A stretch of 64,000 bases of DNA from JADFUS01 sp964600025 (GCA_964600025.1 CAZRHJ010000001.1:98319-162318), one strand, 5' to 3'; shown: positions 46,203 to 54,372, numbered from the stretch's first letter. The notes: generated from the letters alone by a model not told the origin. Translations and numbers: made by a program.

Positions 46203-46977
46203 ATCCCAATCGTGTTATTATCTCCATTGCTAAATTGTCATAATCCTCAGCACCCTTAGACTCGGCTTTATAGTCAAAGATTGATTTGCTCTTTGATATA
46301 GCCTCTGAAAGGGCGATGTTCTTGCGAATAACTGTGCTAAACATTGCGTCAGCATAAGTATCCCTCAGAAACTTTAGTGCATTATCGTTCATATTGACCC
46401 CTTTGTTGTACTTGGTAGCCACAAGACCCAAAATGTTGAGCGAAGGGTTTGTAAGCGATATTACTCGCTTTAGCTTTTTGACAAGATCAAGCACTCCTTG
46501 TATTGCCAAAAAGTCGGTTTCTATCGGGACTATAATATCCGATGATGCTACTATTGCATTTGTAGATAGCACACCAAGCGATGGTCGTGTGTCGATGATG
46601 ATAAAATCATACTCCTTAACTTTGAGGAGTTCGGAGATAAATATCTTCAAAATATTCTCCCTTGCAGGTTGGGCCACTAACATCTGCTCAATCTGCTCCA
46701 GTTTTGGCGATGCACTGACAATATCGAGATTATCTCGTATAGTTTCAGTGTGCAGGAGAATATCTTCGTTTGTCATAGATATAAACTCTTCAAAGGCTGT
46801 AACAATAGTTTGCTTCCCTTTCGCCCCAAGTGCAATAGATAAGTTTCGCTGTGGGTCAAGGTCGATGCCCAACACTTTGTAACCTCGCTTTGCTAACGCA
46901 AATAACAAGAATGTGCAAGTGGTGGTTTTTGCCACTCCTCCCTTGTTATTTGCGACCGTAATAATTCGTGTATTCAT
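46195..46977 (-). CDS. ParA family ATPase
   Basis: The 260-residue protein starts with the deviant Walker A VANNKGGVAKTTTCTFL and has LGIDLDPQRNLSIAL and YDFIIIDTRPSLGVLS. It lacks an N-terminal HTH, as in short ParA proteins. With the 94-residue partner it forms a two-gene segregation module, which could stabilise an excised circular ICE. The region upstream (46978-47149) holds a 17-bp palindrome and AATATTAG repeats, a likely parS/operator. Confidence 0.88.
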   Translation of the reverse strand: MNTRIITVANNKGGVAKTTTCTFLLFALAKRGYKVLGIDLDPQRNLSIALGAKGKQTIVTAFEEFISMTNEDILLHTETIRDNLDIVSASPKLEQIEQMLVAQPARENILKIFISELLKVKEYDFIIIDTRPSLGVLSTNAIVASSDIIVPIETDFLAIQGVLDLVKKLKRVISLTNPSLNILGLVATKYNKGVNMNDNALKFLRDTYADAMFSTVIRKNIALSEAISKSKSIFDYKAESKGAEDYDNLAMEIITRLGYE

Positions 46978-47020
46978 ACTTTATTTATTTGATTTTTAAT
47001 TGTTTATTATAATGATTAAT

Positions 47021-47064
47021 ATTTCCACTCATATTTTTTTATTAGCTAAAATATGAGTGGAAAT
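47021..47064. repeat. Perfect 17-bp palindrome upstream of parA
   Basis: ATTTCCACTCATATTTT (47021-47037) and AAAATATGAGTGGAAAT (47048-47064) are exact inverted copies with a 10-base loop. This may be an operator of the ParA gene or a terminator for the upstream DUF3873 transcript; no strong T-run follows on the minus strand. Confidence 0.55.
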
Positions 47065-47084
47065 GTGAGTAATTTTATTAGTTG

Positions 47085-47156
47085 GAATATTAGCTGTTTT
47101 ATGAGCTAATAAGTGAGTCAAAATATTAGCTCGTTTGTTAGCTCAAATATTAGTTG
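47085..47156. repeat. AATATTAGCT direct repeats, candidate parS
   Basis: GAATATTAGCT at 47085, AAATATTAGCT at 47121 and AAATATTAGTT near 47146 recur. Further copies (AATATTAGTGG at 45890, GAATATTAGCT at 45901) lie on the far side of the ParA pair. Confidence 0.5.
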
Positions 47157-47377
47157 TGGCTAATATCTGCTAACCACTTATCTCGTTTCTCTCGGCACTT
47201 CTCTAGCGTTGGTGCAACGCACGAAAATAGCTTGTTGGTTTGTGGGCATCTGTACTCGTACTGGGTGTAGATGTTCTTGCCGTTTCGCCTTGATCTTGGT
47301 GTTAGGCGGAAGGATGTGTGCTTTTCTTCTCCGCTGGGGCAGATGCTTATCGCTCCTAAATTATTGTTTGTTGTCAT
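47150..47377 (-). CDS. DUF3873 family protein
   Basis: The 75-residue protein matches DUF3873: ISICPSGEEKHTSF, then YTQYEYRCPQTNKLFSCVAPTLEKCREKRDKWL. The two Cys pairs may bind metal. This family is found in Bacteroides conjugative transposons close to the ParB-like gene. Its 3' end runs into the AATATTAG repeats. Confidence 0.75.
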   Translation of the reverse strand: MTTNNNLGAISICPSGEEKHTSFRLTPRSRRNGKNIYTQYEYRCPQTNKLFSCVAPTLEKCREKRDKWLADISHN

Positions 47378-47469
47378 ATCTTTAATTTTTGTAAGTTATT
47401 GATTATTAGTGGGGATTCTTAAGGGATTTGGTAGGGATTTAATTCCCTACCAAATCTCCATTGTAATTT

Positions 47470-49065
47470 TTATTCGACTGATTCTATGGCTGTAATCTTC
47501 TCCATTATCCTCTCGTGTCGTTTTTCATACACTGCATCGTGGGTCGCTCTAATCTCGTTGGCTTGCTCTTCTGCGTGTTGGTCGGCATAACCTAATAGCA
47601 TTACTGCGGTGTAGTTTCCTCGCTGTGCATCTTTGAGGTTTGATAGGATAAAATCACGCTTGATGATGGTGCGTTTCTCCTCTGTTAGGTTGTAAACCAA
47701 AGTCCATCTATCTTCATCGGTGAGGTAGTTTTTATCCTCAAAACCAACCATCGCAAGATGCTCTCTGCGGAGTGCTTTTGCCATTGCAAAGTAGGTTATC
47801 TGCTCCTCAAAGGCAGAGAAATCACCCTGCGTAACATCAAGACCGTTTACTAAGTCTTTGAGGTCTGCAATGGTTTTTTCTGTGGCAATCTCCTTGTTAC
47901 GCTTGTCTTGGTTCTGTAACTTAACAAGTGGTGTTTCTGCCTCAGTGGTCGATGAAGTGCCACTGCCAACACTCCTATAACTCAAACTTACACCTCTGTT
48001 ACCTACAAGAGCATACATTTCAATCTCGCCCTTTTGGTACTTTTCGGTTAGCTCTGTGGTTTCAGCCATAAACTCGGCAAGCTCCTCTTGATACTCCTCG
48101 TCTGTTTCGCAATTCTCAACTACTGGAGGAACTGGACACTCTCTGCACCAATCAACTATTTTCACTTCATACCCTTTGGCTGTTAGCTCCTCGATTGCAC
48201 TTTCATCGTGGCGATATTCATAGCGTGCAAGAGGTAGTTCGGGGTTCTGCTCGTGGGTTTGGATAGCTCGCTCAACGATATAGTTGGTATTTTTAGCCTT
48301 TAGGCAAGTGCGGTTCATACATCTGCCACAAATATCATCATCAGTGAATAGCGATACCACTTGCGTATTGAATTGGCAGTTGTAGCACTCCAATTTATCG
48401 AAGAAATAATCCTCTAAATTGGTTGAATAATCACTCTCTATCAACTTAATAACCTCTTTAGCGTTCTTGGTTAGCCAATTTTGGTAGTTGTTGGTAGTTG
48501 CAAAATGGCTATCGTAAATCTCTGCTTGGGTCTCCTTTGAGTACTTGCATAGCTCCAATGCGATAGATAGTGTTATATCCTCTGATTGCAGTAGTGGGTG
48601 GTACTCCTCGATAAGGTTTGACAACCTCATACGACTGCGGATATAACTCTCACTCTTGCCAAATCGTGCAACTATCTTCTCGGTGGTATAATCTTTCTTC
48701 TCGATAAGCGTTGAGTAGATTTTCATCTCCTCCAATGGTGTAATATCCTCACGAAGTAGATTTTCTGTTAGAGCCATTTCGTAAAATTGATTCTCTGTAA
48801 CCGCTATTTGGATAATGGCAGGGATAGTGTGTAGCTCCGCTATTTGTGCTGCTCTAAATCTACGCTCACCACACACTATTTCGTAAGTGTACTCGCTGTC
48901 GGGGTTGTTGGTGTTCTTGACGATGATTGGTTGCAGAACTCCTTGCGTCTTTAGACTTATTGCCAACTCCTCAAGTGCTTGTTGGTTGAAACTCTTGCGT
49001 GGGTTGTTAGGGTTAGTGCAGATTGACGAAAGTTTAATATCTCTTATGTTTAATGTATTATTCAT
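47470..49065 (-). CDS. ParB/Srx-fold nuclease-like protein
   Basis: The 531-residue protein has the ParB N-terminal domain (LSSICTNPNNPRKSF, GVLQPIIVKN, CGERRFRAAQ), where GERRFRA is the CTP-binding box. It continues with ALTENLLREDITPLEEMKIY and the helix-turn-helix TEKIVARFGKSESYIRSRM. A central cysteine cluster (CYNCQF, CGRCMNRTCLK) may bind zinc. It is longer than chromosomal ParB. ParB-like proteins of this kind are standard on the right arm of Bacteroides ICEs. It is encoded apart from the ParA pair, so partnership with ParA is uncertain. Confidence 0.85.
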   Translation of the reverse strand: MNNTLNIRDIKLSSICTNPNNPRKSFNQQALEELAISLKTQGVLQPIIVKNTNNPDSEYTYEIVCGERRFRAAQIAELHTIPAIIQIAVTENQFYEMALTENLLREDITPLEEMKIYSTLIEKKDYTTEKIVARFGKSESYIRSRMRLSNLIEEYHPLLQSEDITLSIALELCKYSKETQAEIYDSHFATTNNYQNWLTKNAKEVIKLIESDYSTNLEDYFFDKLECYNCQFNTQVVSLFTDDDICGRCMNRTCLKAKNTNYIVERAIQTHEQNPELPLARYEYRHDESAIEELTAKGYEVKIVDWCRECPVPPVVENCETDEEYQEELAEFMAETTELTEKYQKGEIEMYALVGNRGVSLSYRSVGSGTSSTTEAETPLVKLQNQDKRNKEIATEKTIADLKDLVNGLDVTQGDFSAFEEQITYFAMAKALRREHLAMVGFEDKNYLTDEDRWTLVYNLTEEKRTIIKRDFILSNLKDAQRGNYTAVMLLGYADQHAEEQANEIRATHDAVYEKRHERIMEKITAIESVE

Positions 49066-49077
49066 TGCTGTATGGTT

Positions 49078-49209
49078 TTAGTTGTTATTGGTTTTTGCTA
49101 TTAGTGCGACCATCATTGCCGCAAATCTATCTTCTGTGGGTTGGGTGTTATCCATCATTATCTCGGTTACCCCCTCTTGGACTTGCTCCAAATACTCTCT
49201 ATCGTTCAT
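49078..49209 (-). CDS. Short protein, 43 aa
   Basis: The ATG overlaps the 3' end of the TraQ-like gene, and the stop lies 12 bases before the ParB-like ATG. The product MNDREYLEQVQEGVTEIMMD... ends in MVALIAKTNNN, is acidic and helical, and has no recognised family. Coupling on one side and tight packing on the other support a real gene. Confidence 0.55.
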   Translation of the reverse strand: MNDREYLEQVQEGVTEIMMDNTQPTEDRFAAMMVALIAKTNNN

Positions 49210-49603
49210 CGTTGGTAAAGTATAGGTTTAACTGCTCGATGTTGCTAAATTGGTCGCTAACGCTGATCTCTAACTCGTGGTGGTTTTCGCCCTGTGCTGT
49301 GTAGCTCATTGTAAACTCGCCTTTGGGTAGGGTGTAGGCTCTCTCGACTCTCAGCCTTTCGCCATTCATCGTTAGCGTTCCTACTCCTTTCACTTGCGTG
49401 TAAGAGATTGTAAAGCGTGCATCCTCGCTATAAAAGTAGCTTTTGTGCAACTCACACGCTATGTTGATTGTTTGCCCCTCGCTAATGGTGTAGCTCTCCT
49501 GCTCAGTGTAGAGTGCGAAATCATAAATTGGTTCTACCTCTGTTGTTGACTTACTGCAAGAGAATGCAGTAAGTGCCATAAGTGCTAAAAATATCTGTTT
49601 CAT
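49199..49603 (-). CDS. Second TraQ-like lipoprotein (DUF3872)
   Basis: The 134-residue lipoprotein (signal LALMALTAFSC) has EVEPIYDFALYTEQESYTIS followed by EGQTINIACELHKSYFY. This aligns with TraQ at 42738 (IYDFTLETMPVQSDIQEGETAEI and RCRLHKNGYY), so it is a diverged paralogue. It is in the right-arm minus-strand operon upstream of parB. A surface or periplasmic role like TraQ is likely. Confidence 0.78.
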   Translation of the reverse strand: MKQIFLALMALTAFSCSKSTTEVEPIYDFALYTEQESYTISEGQTINIACELHKSYFYSEDARFTISYTQVKGVGTLTMNGERLRVERAYTLPKGEFTMSYTAQGENHHELEISVSDQFSNIEQLNLYFTNDER

Positions 49604-49614
49604 ATCTGTTCTGT

Positions 49615-49860
49615 TTATTGGTTATCTATTATAAAATCTTTCTTAAATGCTGAACGCCACTCGCCTAAGTAGAGTATCTCGAAGAATTTGCCACACTCTC
49701 GGTATATCTTGTTTTGCAACTCTCTACGATGCACCAAACACAATCCTACATATTTGTAGTCGCTATCGCCCTTGATGGCACTGCAAGTGCGGATAGTGCT
49801 CTCTTGCTTTATCTGTTGCTGTTCCTTTTTTGCTATTTGCTCGTCTGTCAATGCTCTCAT
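49615..49860 (-). CDS. Hypothetical ICE protein, 81 aa
   Basis: A basic soluble protein with three Cys residues and KYVGLCLVHRRELQNKIYRECGKFFEILYLGEWRSAF. I do not recognise the family. It is packed between neighbours on the same strand (11 bases to the TraQ-like gene), supporting a real gene of this operon. Confidence 0.6.
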   Translation of the reverse strand: MRALTDEQIAKKEQQQIKQESTIRTCSAIKGDSDYKYVGLCLVHRRELQNKIYRECGKFFEILYLGEWRSAFKKDFIIDNQ

Positions 49861-49901
49861 TGCTGTTGGTTTTGTGGGGAGGTTTTTCGCTCCCCTTATT
49901 A

Positions 49902-50165
49902 CTACTTAAATTCTACTGATATGGTGTTGCCCTCTTGTAGCTCCTTACCCATATACTCGGTGCGTTGCTTGACCCAGAAAAGGTTGTCGATATATCCCCA
50001 CTTGAAATACTTATATGCCTCAGTGTCTATTAGGACTAATCCCATTGCATCCCTTAGCTCTGCCATTGTTTCACTCGAACATATTGCGTTGCTTATCTGT
50101 ACGTATGATACGGCACACTGGTCATACCATAACATTACAAAATCCTCTATCTTTATTATCTTCAT
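49902..50165 (-). CDS. Hypothetical ICE protein, 87 aa
   Basis: A small soluble protein with no motif I can name (MKIIKIEDFVMLWYDQCAVSY..., ending GNTISVEFK). It overlaps the 3' end of the upstream gene by 4 bases (ATGA), which supports translation. It belongs to the series of small genes between 49.1 and 50.9 kb. Confidence 0.6.
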   Translation of the reverse strand: MKIIKIEDFVMLWYDQCAVSYVQISNAICSSETMAELRDAMGLVLIDTEAYKYFKWGYIDNLFWVKQRTEYMGKELQEGNTISVEFK

Positions 50166-50434
50166 CGTCCTATGCGTTTTTCGTATTTCTCAATCTGTTT
50201 AGCTAAAAGGTTGGCGAACTTCTGCCCCTCTGTGGTATCTCGTCCAAAGTAGACTACCATTTTCAAAATGTCTCTCTTGTAAAGATGCTCCCACTTGCTG
50301 AAGTAGTGTGCGCCCATTGCACTGCCAAAGGTTTCATTAAATAACTCCTCTGTTAATGACTCCTGCGGATAGTGACTACTGCTGTAATATGCTATGCGAA
50401 GTAAGTATTCGTGGTTGATTTCTATTTTGCTCAT
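50162..50434 (-). CDS. Hypothetical ICE protein, 90 aa
   Basis: The start ATG at 50434 (MSKIEINHEYLLRIAYYSSSH) is preferred to the open frame further upstream, which overlaps the next gene. The product is helical, with MGAHYFSKWEHLYKRDILKMVVYFGRDT and a basic C-terminus. No family recognised. It overlaps its downstream neighbour by 4 bases. Confidence 0.62.
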   Translation of the reverse strand: MSKIEINHEYLLRIAYYSSSHYPQESLTEELFNETFGSAMGAHYFSKWEHLYKRDILKMVVYFGRDTTEGQKFANLLAKQIEKYEKRIGR

Positions 50435-50441
50435 ATCTCTA

Positions 50442-50774
50442 TTAGTTTTGAAGTTCGACAATTTGATTAATTCGTCCGCAAAGGACCTCTCTAAGGCTTG
50501 TTTTGTCGGGTGCAAAGTACTCACTCCACTGCCCATATTGGTTTACAAGATACTTTTTGAGTACATCTGAAAAATCAAATCGCCATCCCATCACTGGTAC
50601 ACTATCTTTGAAGTAGGTGCTTGTGTTTACCTTTTCGGCTAACCAATTTTTCTCTGTTCTGTTCATCGTACCACCTTCGTTAAGTTTCTCTCTAAGTGTG
50701 TACGCTATACTGCCTTTTAGGCTCACAAGTGGGTTTACATCCCACTGCACAAATTTTGTTGCTATGTTGTTCAT
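50442..50774 (-). CDS. Hypothetical ICE protein, 110 aa
   Basis: The ATG at 50774 is preceded by AGAGAT and gives MNNIATKFVQWDVNPLVSLKGSIAY. The core RTEKNWLAEKVN followed by GWRFDFSDVLKKYLVNQYGQW resembles small proteins common in the right arm of Bacteroides conjugative transposons; function unknown. It is separated by 7 bases from the next gene. Confidence 0.65.
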   Translation of the reverse strand: MNNIATKFVQWDVNPLVSLKGSIAYTLREKLNEGGTMNRTEKNWLAEKVNTSTYFKDSVPVMGWRFDFSDVLKKYLVNQYGQWSEYFAPDKTSLREVLCGRINQIVELQN

Positions 50775-50785
50775 ATCTCTAAATA

Positions 50786-50947
50786 TTAAATTGTTATTAT
50801 CCAAATTGCTACTGCTATCACTCCTACATAAAATGCTATGTAGATTACAAATGCTAATACCATCGTCAAGACTACTTGTATCGGTATGCTCACTACTGCC
50901 CAAATGATTGATAGTATCTTGCTAAGTATGTAAAGTGCTGTTTTCAT
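50786..50947 (-). CDS. Small hydrophobic membrane protein, 53 aa
   Basis: The ATG at 50947 follows a strong GGGGAGAGAAG ribosome-binding site. Nearly all of the product is hydrophobic: two helices (LYILSKILSIIWAVVSIPIQ and VLAFVIYIAFYVGVIAVAIW). It is the first gene of the minus-strand small-gene series. Function unknown. Confidence 0.65.
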   Translation of the reverse strand: MKTALYILSKILSIIWAVVSIPIQVVLTMVLAFVIYIAFYVGVIAVAIWIITI

Positions 50948-51109
50948 CTTCTCTCCCCTCTTTTTGATTATATGCGGATTTCTAGAGATGAGGGAGTTGA
51001 GTTTCAAACTTTAAATTTCCTATCTCTTAAATCCGACATTTTTTTATATGCGTCTTCCCGTCGGCTCGGTCGTTTCGTTTCGTGTGCATCAAAAGGTGTA
51101 GGGAGTAGG

Positions 51110-51193
51110 AAAAACAAGGTTTTATATTAAAATACTACCCCAAAGGGTGTGGAGATTTTTATATAAACAGCTCGTCTGCTTGACCTTGTTTTT
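51110..51193. ncRNA. Nested-stem element, candidate structured RNA
   Basis: In the gene-free stretch 50948-51369, AAAAACAAGGT (51110-51120) pairs perfectly with ACCTTGTTTTT (51183-51193). Inside, TTTATAT (51121) pairs with ATATAAA (51161), and ACCC-CAAA-GGGT (51137-51148) caps the fold. The T-run at the right arm could also end a plus-strand transcript. The rest of the gap shows only the promoter-like element at 51212 and a short relic frame. Confidence 0.4.
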
Positions 51194-51211
51194 ACGTTAA
51201 ACGACTGAAAA

Positions 51212-51219
51212 TACCTTTG
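51212..51219 (+). promoter_or_regulatory. -7 promoter element upstream of the 51370 gene
   Basis: TACCTTTG matches TAnnTTTG, with TTG at 51186. Transcription would begin around 51226, next to an ATG at 51228 that opens a 13-codon frame (MKLPPERQQDTAI, stop). The same frame then continues for 14 codons to a second TAA at 51314, so this may be a leader peptide or a relic gene. Confidence 0.45.
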
Positions 51220-51369
51220 CATACGCAATGAAACTACCACCAGAGCGACAACAGGACACCGCCATATAAGTGGAGGATTTATACCAGAAGATAGGAACTA
51301 AGATTAATTTTTAATTATATTTGTATTATCTGACAATCATTGTATTAATTAATAAAATAGTTTTGAGTT

Positions 51370-52611
51370 ATGGAGAAGGGGTTTAGATTTGAATTTGGAG
51401 AAGATTTTTTGAATGAAAAACTGATTGAATATTTCGTGCCATACGAAATAGAAGTGCTTAAAGAGTATTGTGGAGTACTTTTTTATGCTTTAAGGCACAG
51501 TGATGAAATTAGATACCCACAATTACTAGAGTCTATTCCTGATAATGCAGATAATGTTTTTTGGATAAATGATAATACTATCATTACAGAATTGTCATTA
51601 TATGACTATTATTCTGACGCCAAAGCTATATGCAGAATGGCTGAAGTGGAAGGGATTACAAGTGACGAACTCCCCAACGAGTATTATGATAAAGAGCTTT
51701 TATCAAGACTTTACTATAAGCAGGTAAAGATAGATCTATCTATACTATTGAGAATCCCTCAGATTGAACCTGAAGAGTCTGTTCCAAGCACAAATTACAG
51801 AAATTATGTAAATAGACTTAAATATTATCACGGGTCTTATCTTGGATATCTTATCAATTATGCTTCTTATCTCCAACGTGTATATAAAGTAGGCAAATCA
51901 CATCTTGATACATTAAGAATGTTAATCAGCAAAGTTCCAAAGTTAATAGAATCATTGATTGAAAAAATTAACAACCTTGAATCAGCAGATTACTGCCGTC
52001 TTCGAGATGCAATTAATATCTATAAATATGATCTAAAATACAGCAAGCGCTATCAAGATGATGAAAAAGATGGGCGTGGATGTTTTGCCATTTTAAAGAT
52101 TGATGGTGAACGGAATGTTTTTTTTGCTATAAGTGATTATTATGATTATGTAGATACTGATGCAAAAGTTATGAATTATTATCAAGAGAAGCCGAGGAGA
52201 AAGAAGAAGATAGATGCGATTGTAAAATTAGCAGAAGAAATTTCACGTAAACTTAATTTAACGTGGTGTCGTCTATGTGATAACACTTTAAAATACGTAG
52301 ATGAAAATAGCGATCATTCTCTAACTTTTTTAACATCATCCAAAAAGCTGAGTGCGGCATTATTAGAGAAAAAGTCTACATCGAGTATACTACAATCATA
52401 CTCTTGTTGCGAGCGAAAATTATTTGCAAAATGCAGTCCTCTTGAAATTAATAAATTTTACATAAGGTGGTTTCCCTGCGAGAAATGCATTCCTGCTTTT
52501 TGTGATTTTCAAGGTACAACATATGTATATGCATTTGCAAAAGATTTTCATGAGTGGAAAAGAAAAGGGTATATAGGTGAGATTAAAATACAAGCTAAAT
52601 TTTTCAAATAG
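51370..52611 (+). CDS. Uncharacterised protein with deaminase-like CxE...PCxxC motifs
   Basis: The 413-residue protein has no family I recognise. The first 240 residues are helical and polar. The C-terminal region begins GRGCFAILKIDGERNVFFA and carries CCER (Cys346, Glu348) and, 21 residues on, FPCEKC (Cys370, Cys373). This is the zinc-ligand and catalytic pattern of the cytidine-deaminase fold ([H/C]xE plus PCxxC). The gene stands alone between a 150-base leader and a terminator, in the cargo position next to the integrase. It could be a nucleic-acid or nucleotide deaminase effector. The motif match is direct; function is inference. Confidence 0.55.
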   Translation: MEKGFRFEFGEDFLNEKLIEYFVPYEIEVLKEYCGVLFYALRHSDEIRYPQLLESIPDNADNVFWINDNTIITELSLYDYYSDAKAICRMAEVEGITSDELPNEYYDKELLSRLYYKQVKIDLSILLRIPQIEPEESVPSTNYRNYVNRLKYYHGSYLGYLINYASYLQRVYKVGKSHLDTLRMLISKVPKLIESLIEKINNLESADYCRLRDAINIYKYDLKYSKRYQDDEKDGRGCFAILKIDGERNVFFAISDYYDYVDTDAKVMNYYQEKPRRKKKIDAIVKLAEEISRKLNLTWCRLCDNTLKYVDENSDHSLTFLTSSKKLSAALLEKKSTSSILQSYSCCERKLFAKCSPLEINKFYIRWFPCEKCIPAFCDFQGTTYVYAFAKDFHEWKRKGYIGEIKIQAKFFK

Positions 52612-52616
52612 TTTAG

Positions 52617-52646
52617 TTGCAAGCCACTCCGAAGAGTGGCTTGCAA
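52617..52646. terminator. Bidirectional terminator (CGAA loop)
   Basis: TTGCAAGCCACTC / GAGTGGCTTGCAA is a perfect 13-bp stem with loop CGAA. It lies between the convergent 51370 gene and the RhuM-like gene. Confidence 0.85.
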
Positions 52647-52651
52647 AATAA

Positions 52652-53026
52652 TTATGAAAGAAACGAACTGTTACCGATTTGAATAATTAGCGGTTGCTGC
52701 TCGCTAATCATTGGTTTTTTTGCTTTATCCCTTAGCCACTGGCGAAATCTCACGCAGATTGGACCCTTGCACCTAAAGGCAAGAGCAATCACTACATCGA
52801 GATTGTAAAATGTGACACCAGCGACCTCTTTGGTTACTTCATCTTCAAATAGCTCGTTATTCTTAAAGATGACCTTTAGATTTGAGCTTACTGCCGACAC
52901 AAAGACTTGGAAGATATTCGCAATCTCGTGTTTTGTTACCCACACATCGCCATCGACTGTTATTATATTTATTGCAAGCGAGCTATCTGCACGCTGCCTT
53001 ATCTCTATGTTTCCTCTATTATTCAT
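52652..53026 (-). CDS. RhuM/KilA-N-like small protein
   Basis: The 124-residue protein resembles the N-terminal part of RhuM-family proteins: DGDVWVTKHEIANIFQV, a helix-turn-helix-like segment, then VTFYNLDVVIALAFRCKGP and RFRQWLRD. Full RhuM proteins are longer, so this is a short or stand-alone version. It is often found beside Bacteroides integrases. DNA-binding or regulatory role is inferred. Confidence 0.65.
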   Translation of the reverse strand: MNNRGNIEIRQRADSSLAINIITVDGDVWVTKHEIANIFQVFVSAVSSNLKVIFKNNELFEDEVTKEVAGVTFYNLDVVIALAFRCKGPICVRFRQWLRDKAKKPMISEQQPLIIQIGNSSFLS

Positions 53027-53057
53027 ATTACATTGATATTTAGATTACTAAAACTAC

Positions 53058-53101
53058 TTTGGTTACTGCATATTCTCTAAATGGTTACTGTTTTGGTTAC
53101 C
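53058..53101 (+). repeat. GGTTACTG repeats downstream of the integrase gene
   Basis: TTTGGTTACTGCAT (53058), TGGTTACTG (53082) and TTTTGGTTACC (53091) are clustered just past the integrase stop. Matching copies lie upstream of the gene at 54386 and 54501, and one (TTTTTGGTTACTG, 53401) is inside it. They may be arm-type binding sites of the integrase. Confidence 0.5.
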
Positions 53102-53103
53102 CT

Positions 53104-54372
53104 TTATATGATTTTCCTTGCTCTCTTTGCAACATTTGAATCAATTGTTTTGTACATACCCTCAGTTTCAGTGAACTTATCTGATAACCCCTCCATATCT
53201 TTACTAATCTTGTCATTTGTAATTCGAGCATAGATTTGAGTAGTCGATATATTGGTGTGTCCTAGCATTTTAGAGACAGTTTCAATAGGAATGCCTTTGG
53301 CTAGAGTAGTGGTGGTAGCAAATGTGTGTCTCGCCAAATGAAATGTCAGCTTTTGTTCTATACCACACACATCGCCAATCTCTTTTAAATATGAATTTAG
53401 TTTTTGGTTACTGATTACGGGCAAAAGGTAACCATCTTTGGTTTTTCCTTTATACTTGGTTATAATACGCTCAGGGATAGTTAGTAGAGGAACTTCTACT
53501 TTGGTGTTGGTCTTTTGGCGTTTGGTGATAATCCACTTTTTGCCATCAAACATAGTTTTGATATTAGATTCGGAAAGATTCTTTACATCAATATAGGCTA
53601 AACCGCTGAAACAAGCGAAGATAAATATATCACGAACTTGCTCCAAACGCTCTGAGGCGAGTTTTTTCTTAACTATTTTATTTACATCCTCTTGGCTTAG
53701 GTAGCCTCTATCAACTTTTGCGATACGGATTTTGTAGTTAGCAAATGGATCAGCTTTCATCAAGCCATTATCTCTGGCTATGATTACTATTCTCTTGAAG
53801 AATTGAAGAAATTTAGCTGTTGTATTCGCTCCACAGCAAGCAATCGTCCTAAGATATAGGTCGAAATCACTTATGAACATTGCATTAATCTCATTTACAT
53901 ATATGTCTGAGAGATTATATTTATGGCGAATAAACTCGCTTAGGTGTCTGCGAGTTACATTATACTTTTGAAGTGTAGCCGTTGATTTAGAGATACCTAC
54001 TAACGATTTTACATCTTCATTATGCTTATCGAATAGCCCCAAGATAGTGGCACAGCTCTCAGCATTGCCCATAAAGGCATTGCGCACTTTCTCGGCTGTT
54101 ACATAGTTGTCAATGAGCAGCATCTCTTGATAGATGTTCATCAATGAACTCTTAATCTGGTCTAGCAAATTGTTAATTTTGTGTGTTCCAGACGAGCGTC
54201 CAATAGCTTTATTGCCCTCTACGCTCCACGAAGAGGGTTTTACTTTCTGCTTTGTGCTGAAATTACATCTTACTCCATTTAATGTGATACGAGTCATAAT
54301 CATTGCCTCGCCACTATTATTTTCCGCCCCTTTCTTTAGGTAAAATAATACCTTGAATGTACTCCTTGTCAT
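53104..54372 (-). CDS. int: Tyrosine integrase of the conjugative element (IntDOT-like)
   Basis: The 422-residue recombinase has the N-terminal arm-binding region (STFKVLFYLKKGAEN), a SAM-like core-binding domain, and the C-terminal catalytic domain. The active-site residues are His345 and Arg348 (HLARHTF), His372 (MLGHTNISTTQ) and Tyr381. The first catalytic arginine, usually in TGLRxxE, is replaced: the segment reads FSGLAYIDVKNL. The same loss is known for IntDOT-type integrases. It would catalyse integration and excision of the whole element. It is 300 bases from tRNA-Ser and flanked by GGTTACTG repeats. Confidence 0.93.
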   Translation of the reverse strand: MTRSTFKVLFYLKKGAENNSGEAMIMTRITLNGVRCNFSTKQKVKPSSWSVEGNKAIGRSSGTHKINNLLDQIKSSLMNIYQEMLLIDNYVTAEKVRNAFMGNAESCATILGLFDKHNEDVKSLVGISKSTATLQKYNVTRRHLSEFIRHKYNLSDIYVNEINAMFISDFDLYLRTIACCGANTTAKFLQFFKRIVIIARDNGLMKADPFANYKIRIAKVDRGYLSQEDVNKIVKKKLASERLEQVRDIFIFACFSGLAYIDVKNLSESNIKTMFDGKKWIITKRQKTNTKVEVPLLTIPERIITKYKGKTKDGYLLPVISNQKLNSYLKEIGDVCGIEQKLTFHLARHTFATTTTLAKGIPIETVSKMLGHTNISTTQIYARITNDKISKDMEGLSDKFTETEGMYKTIDSNVAKRARKII

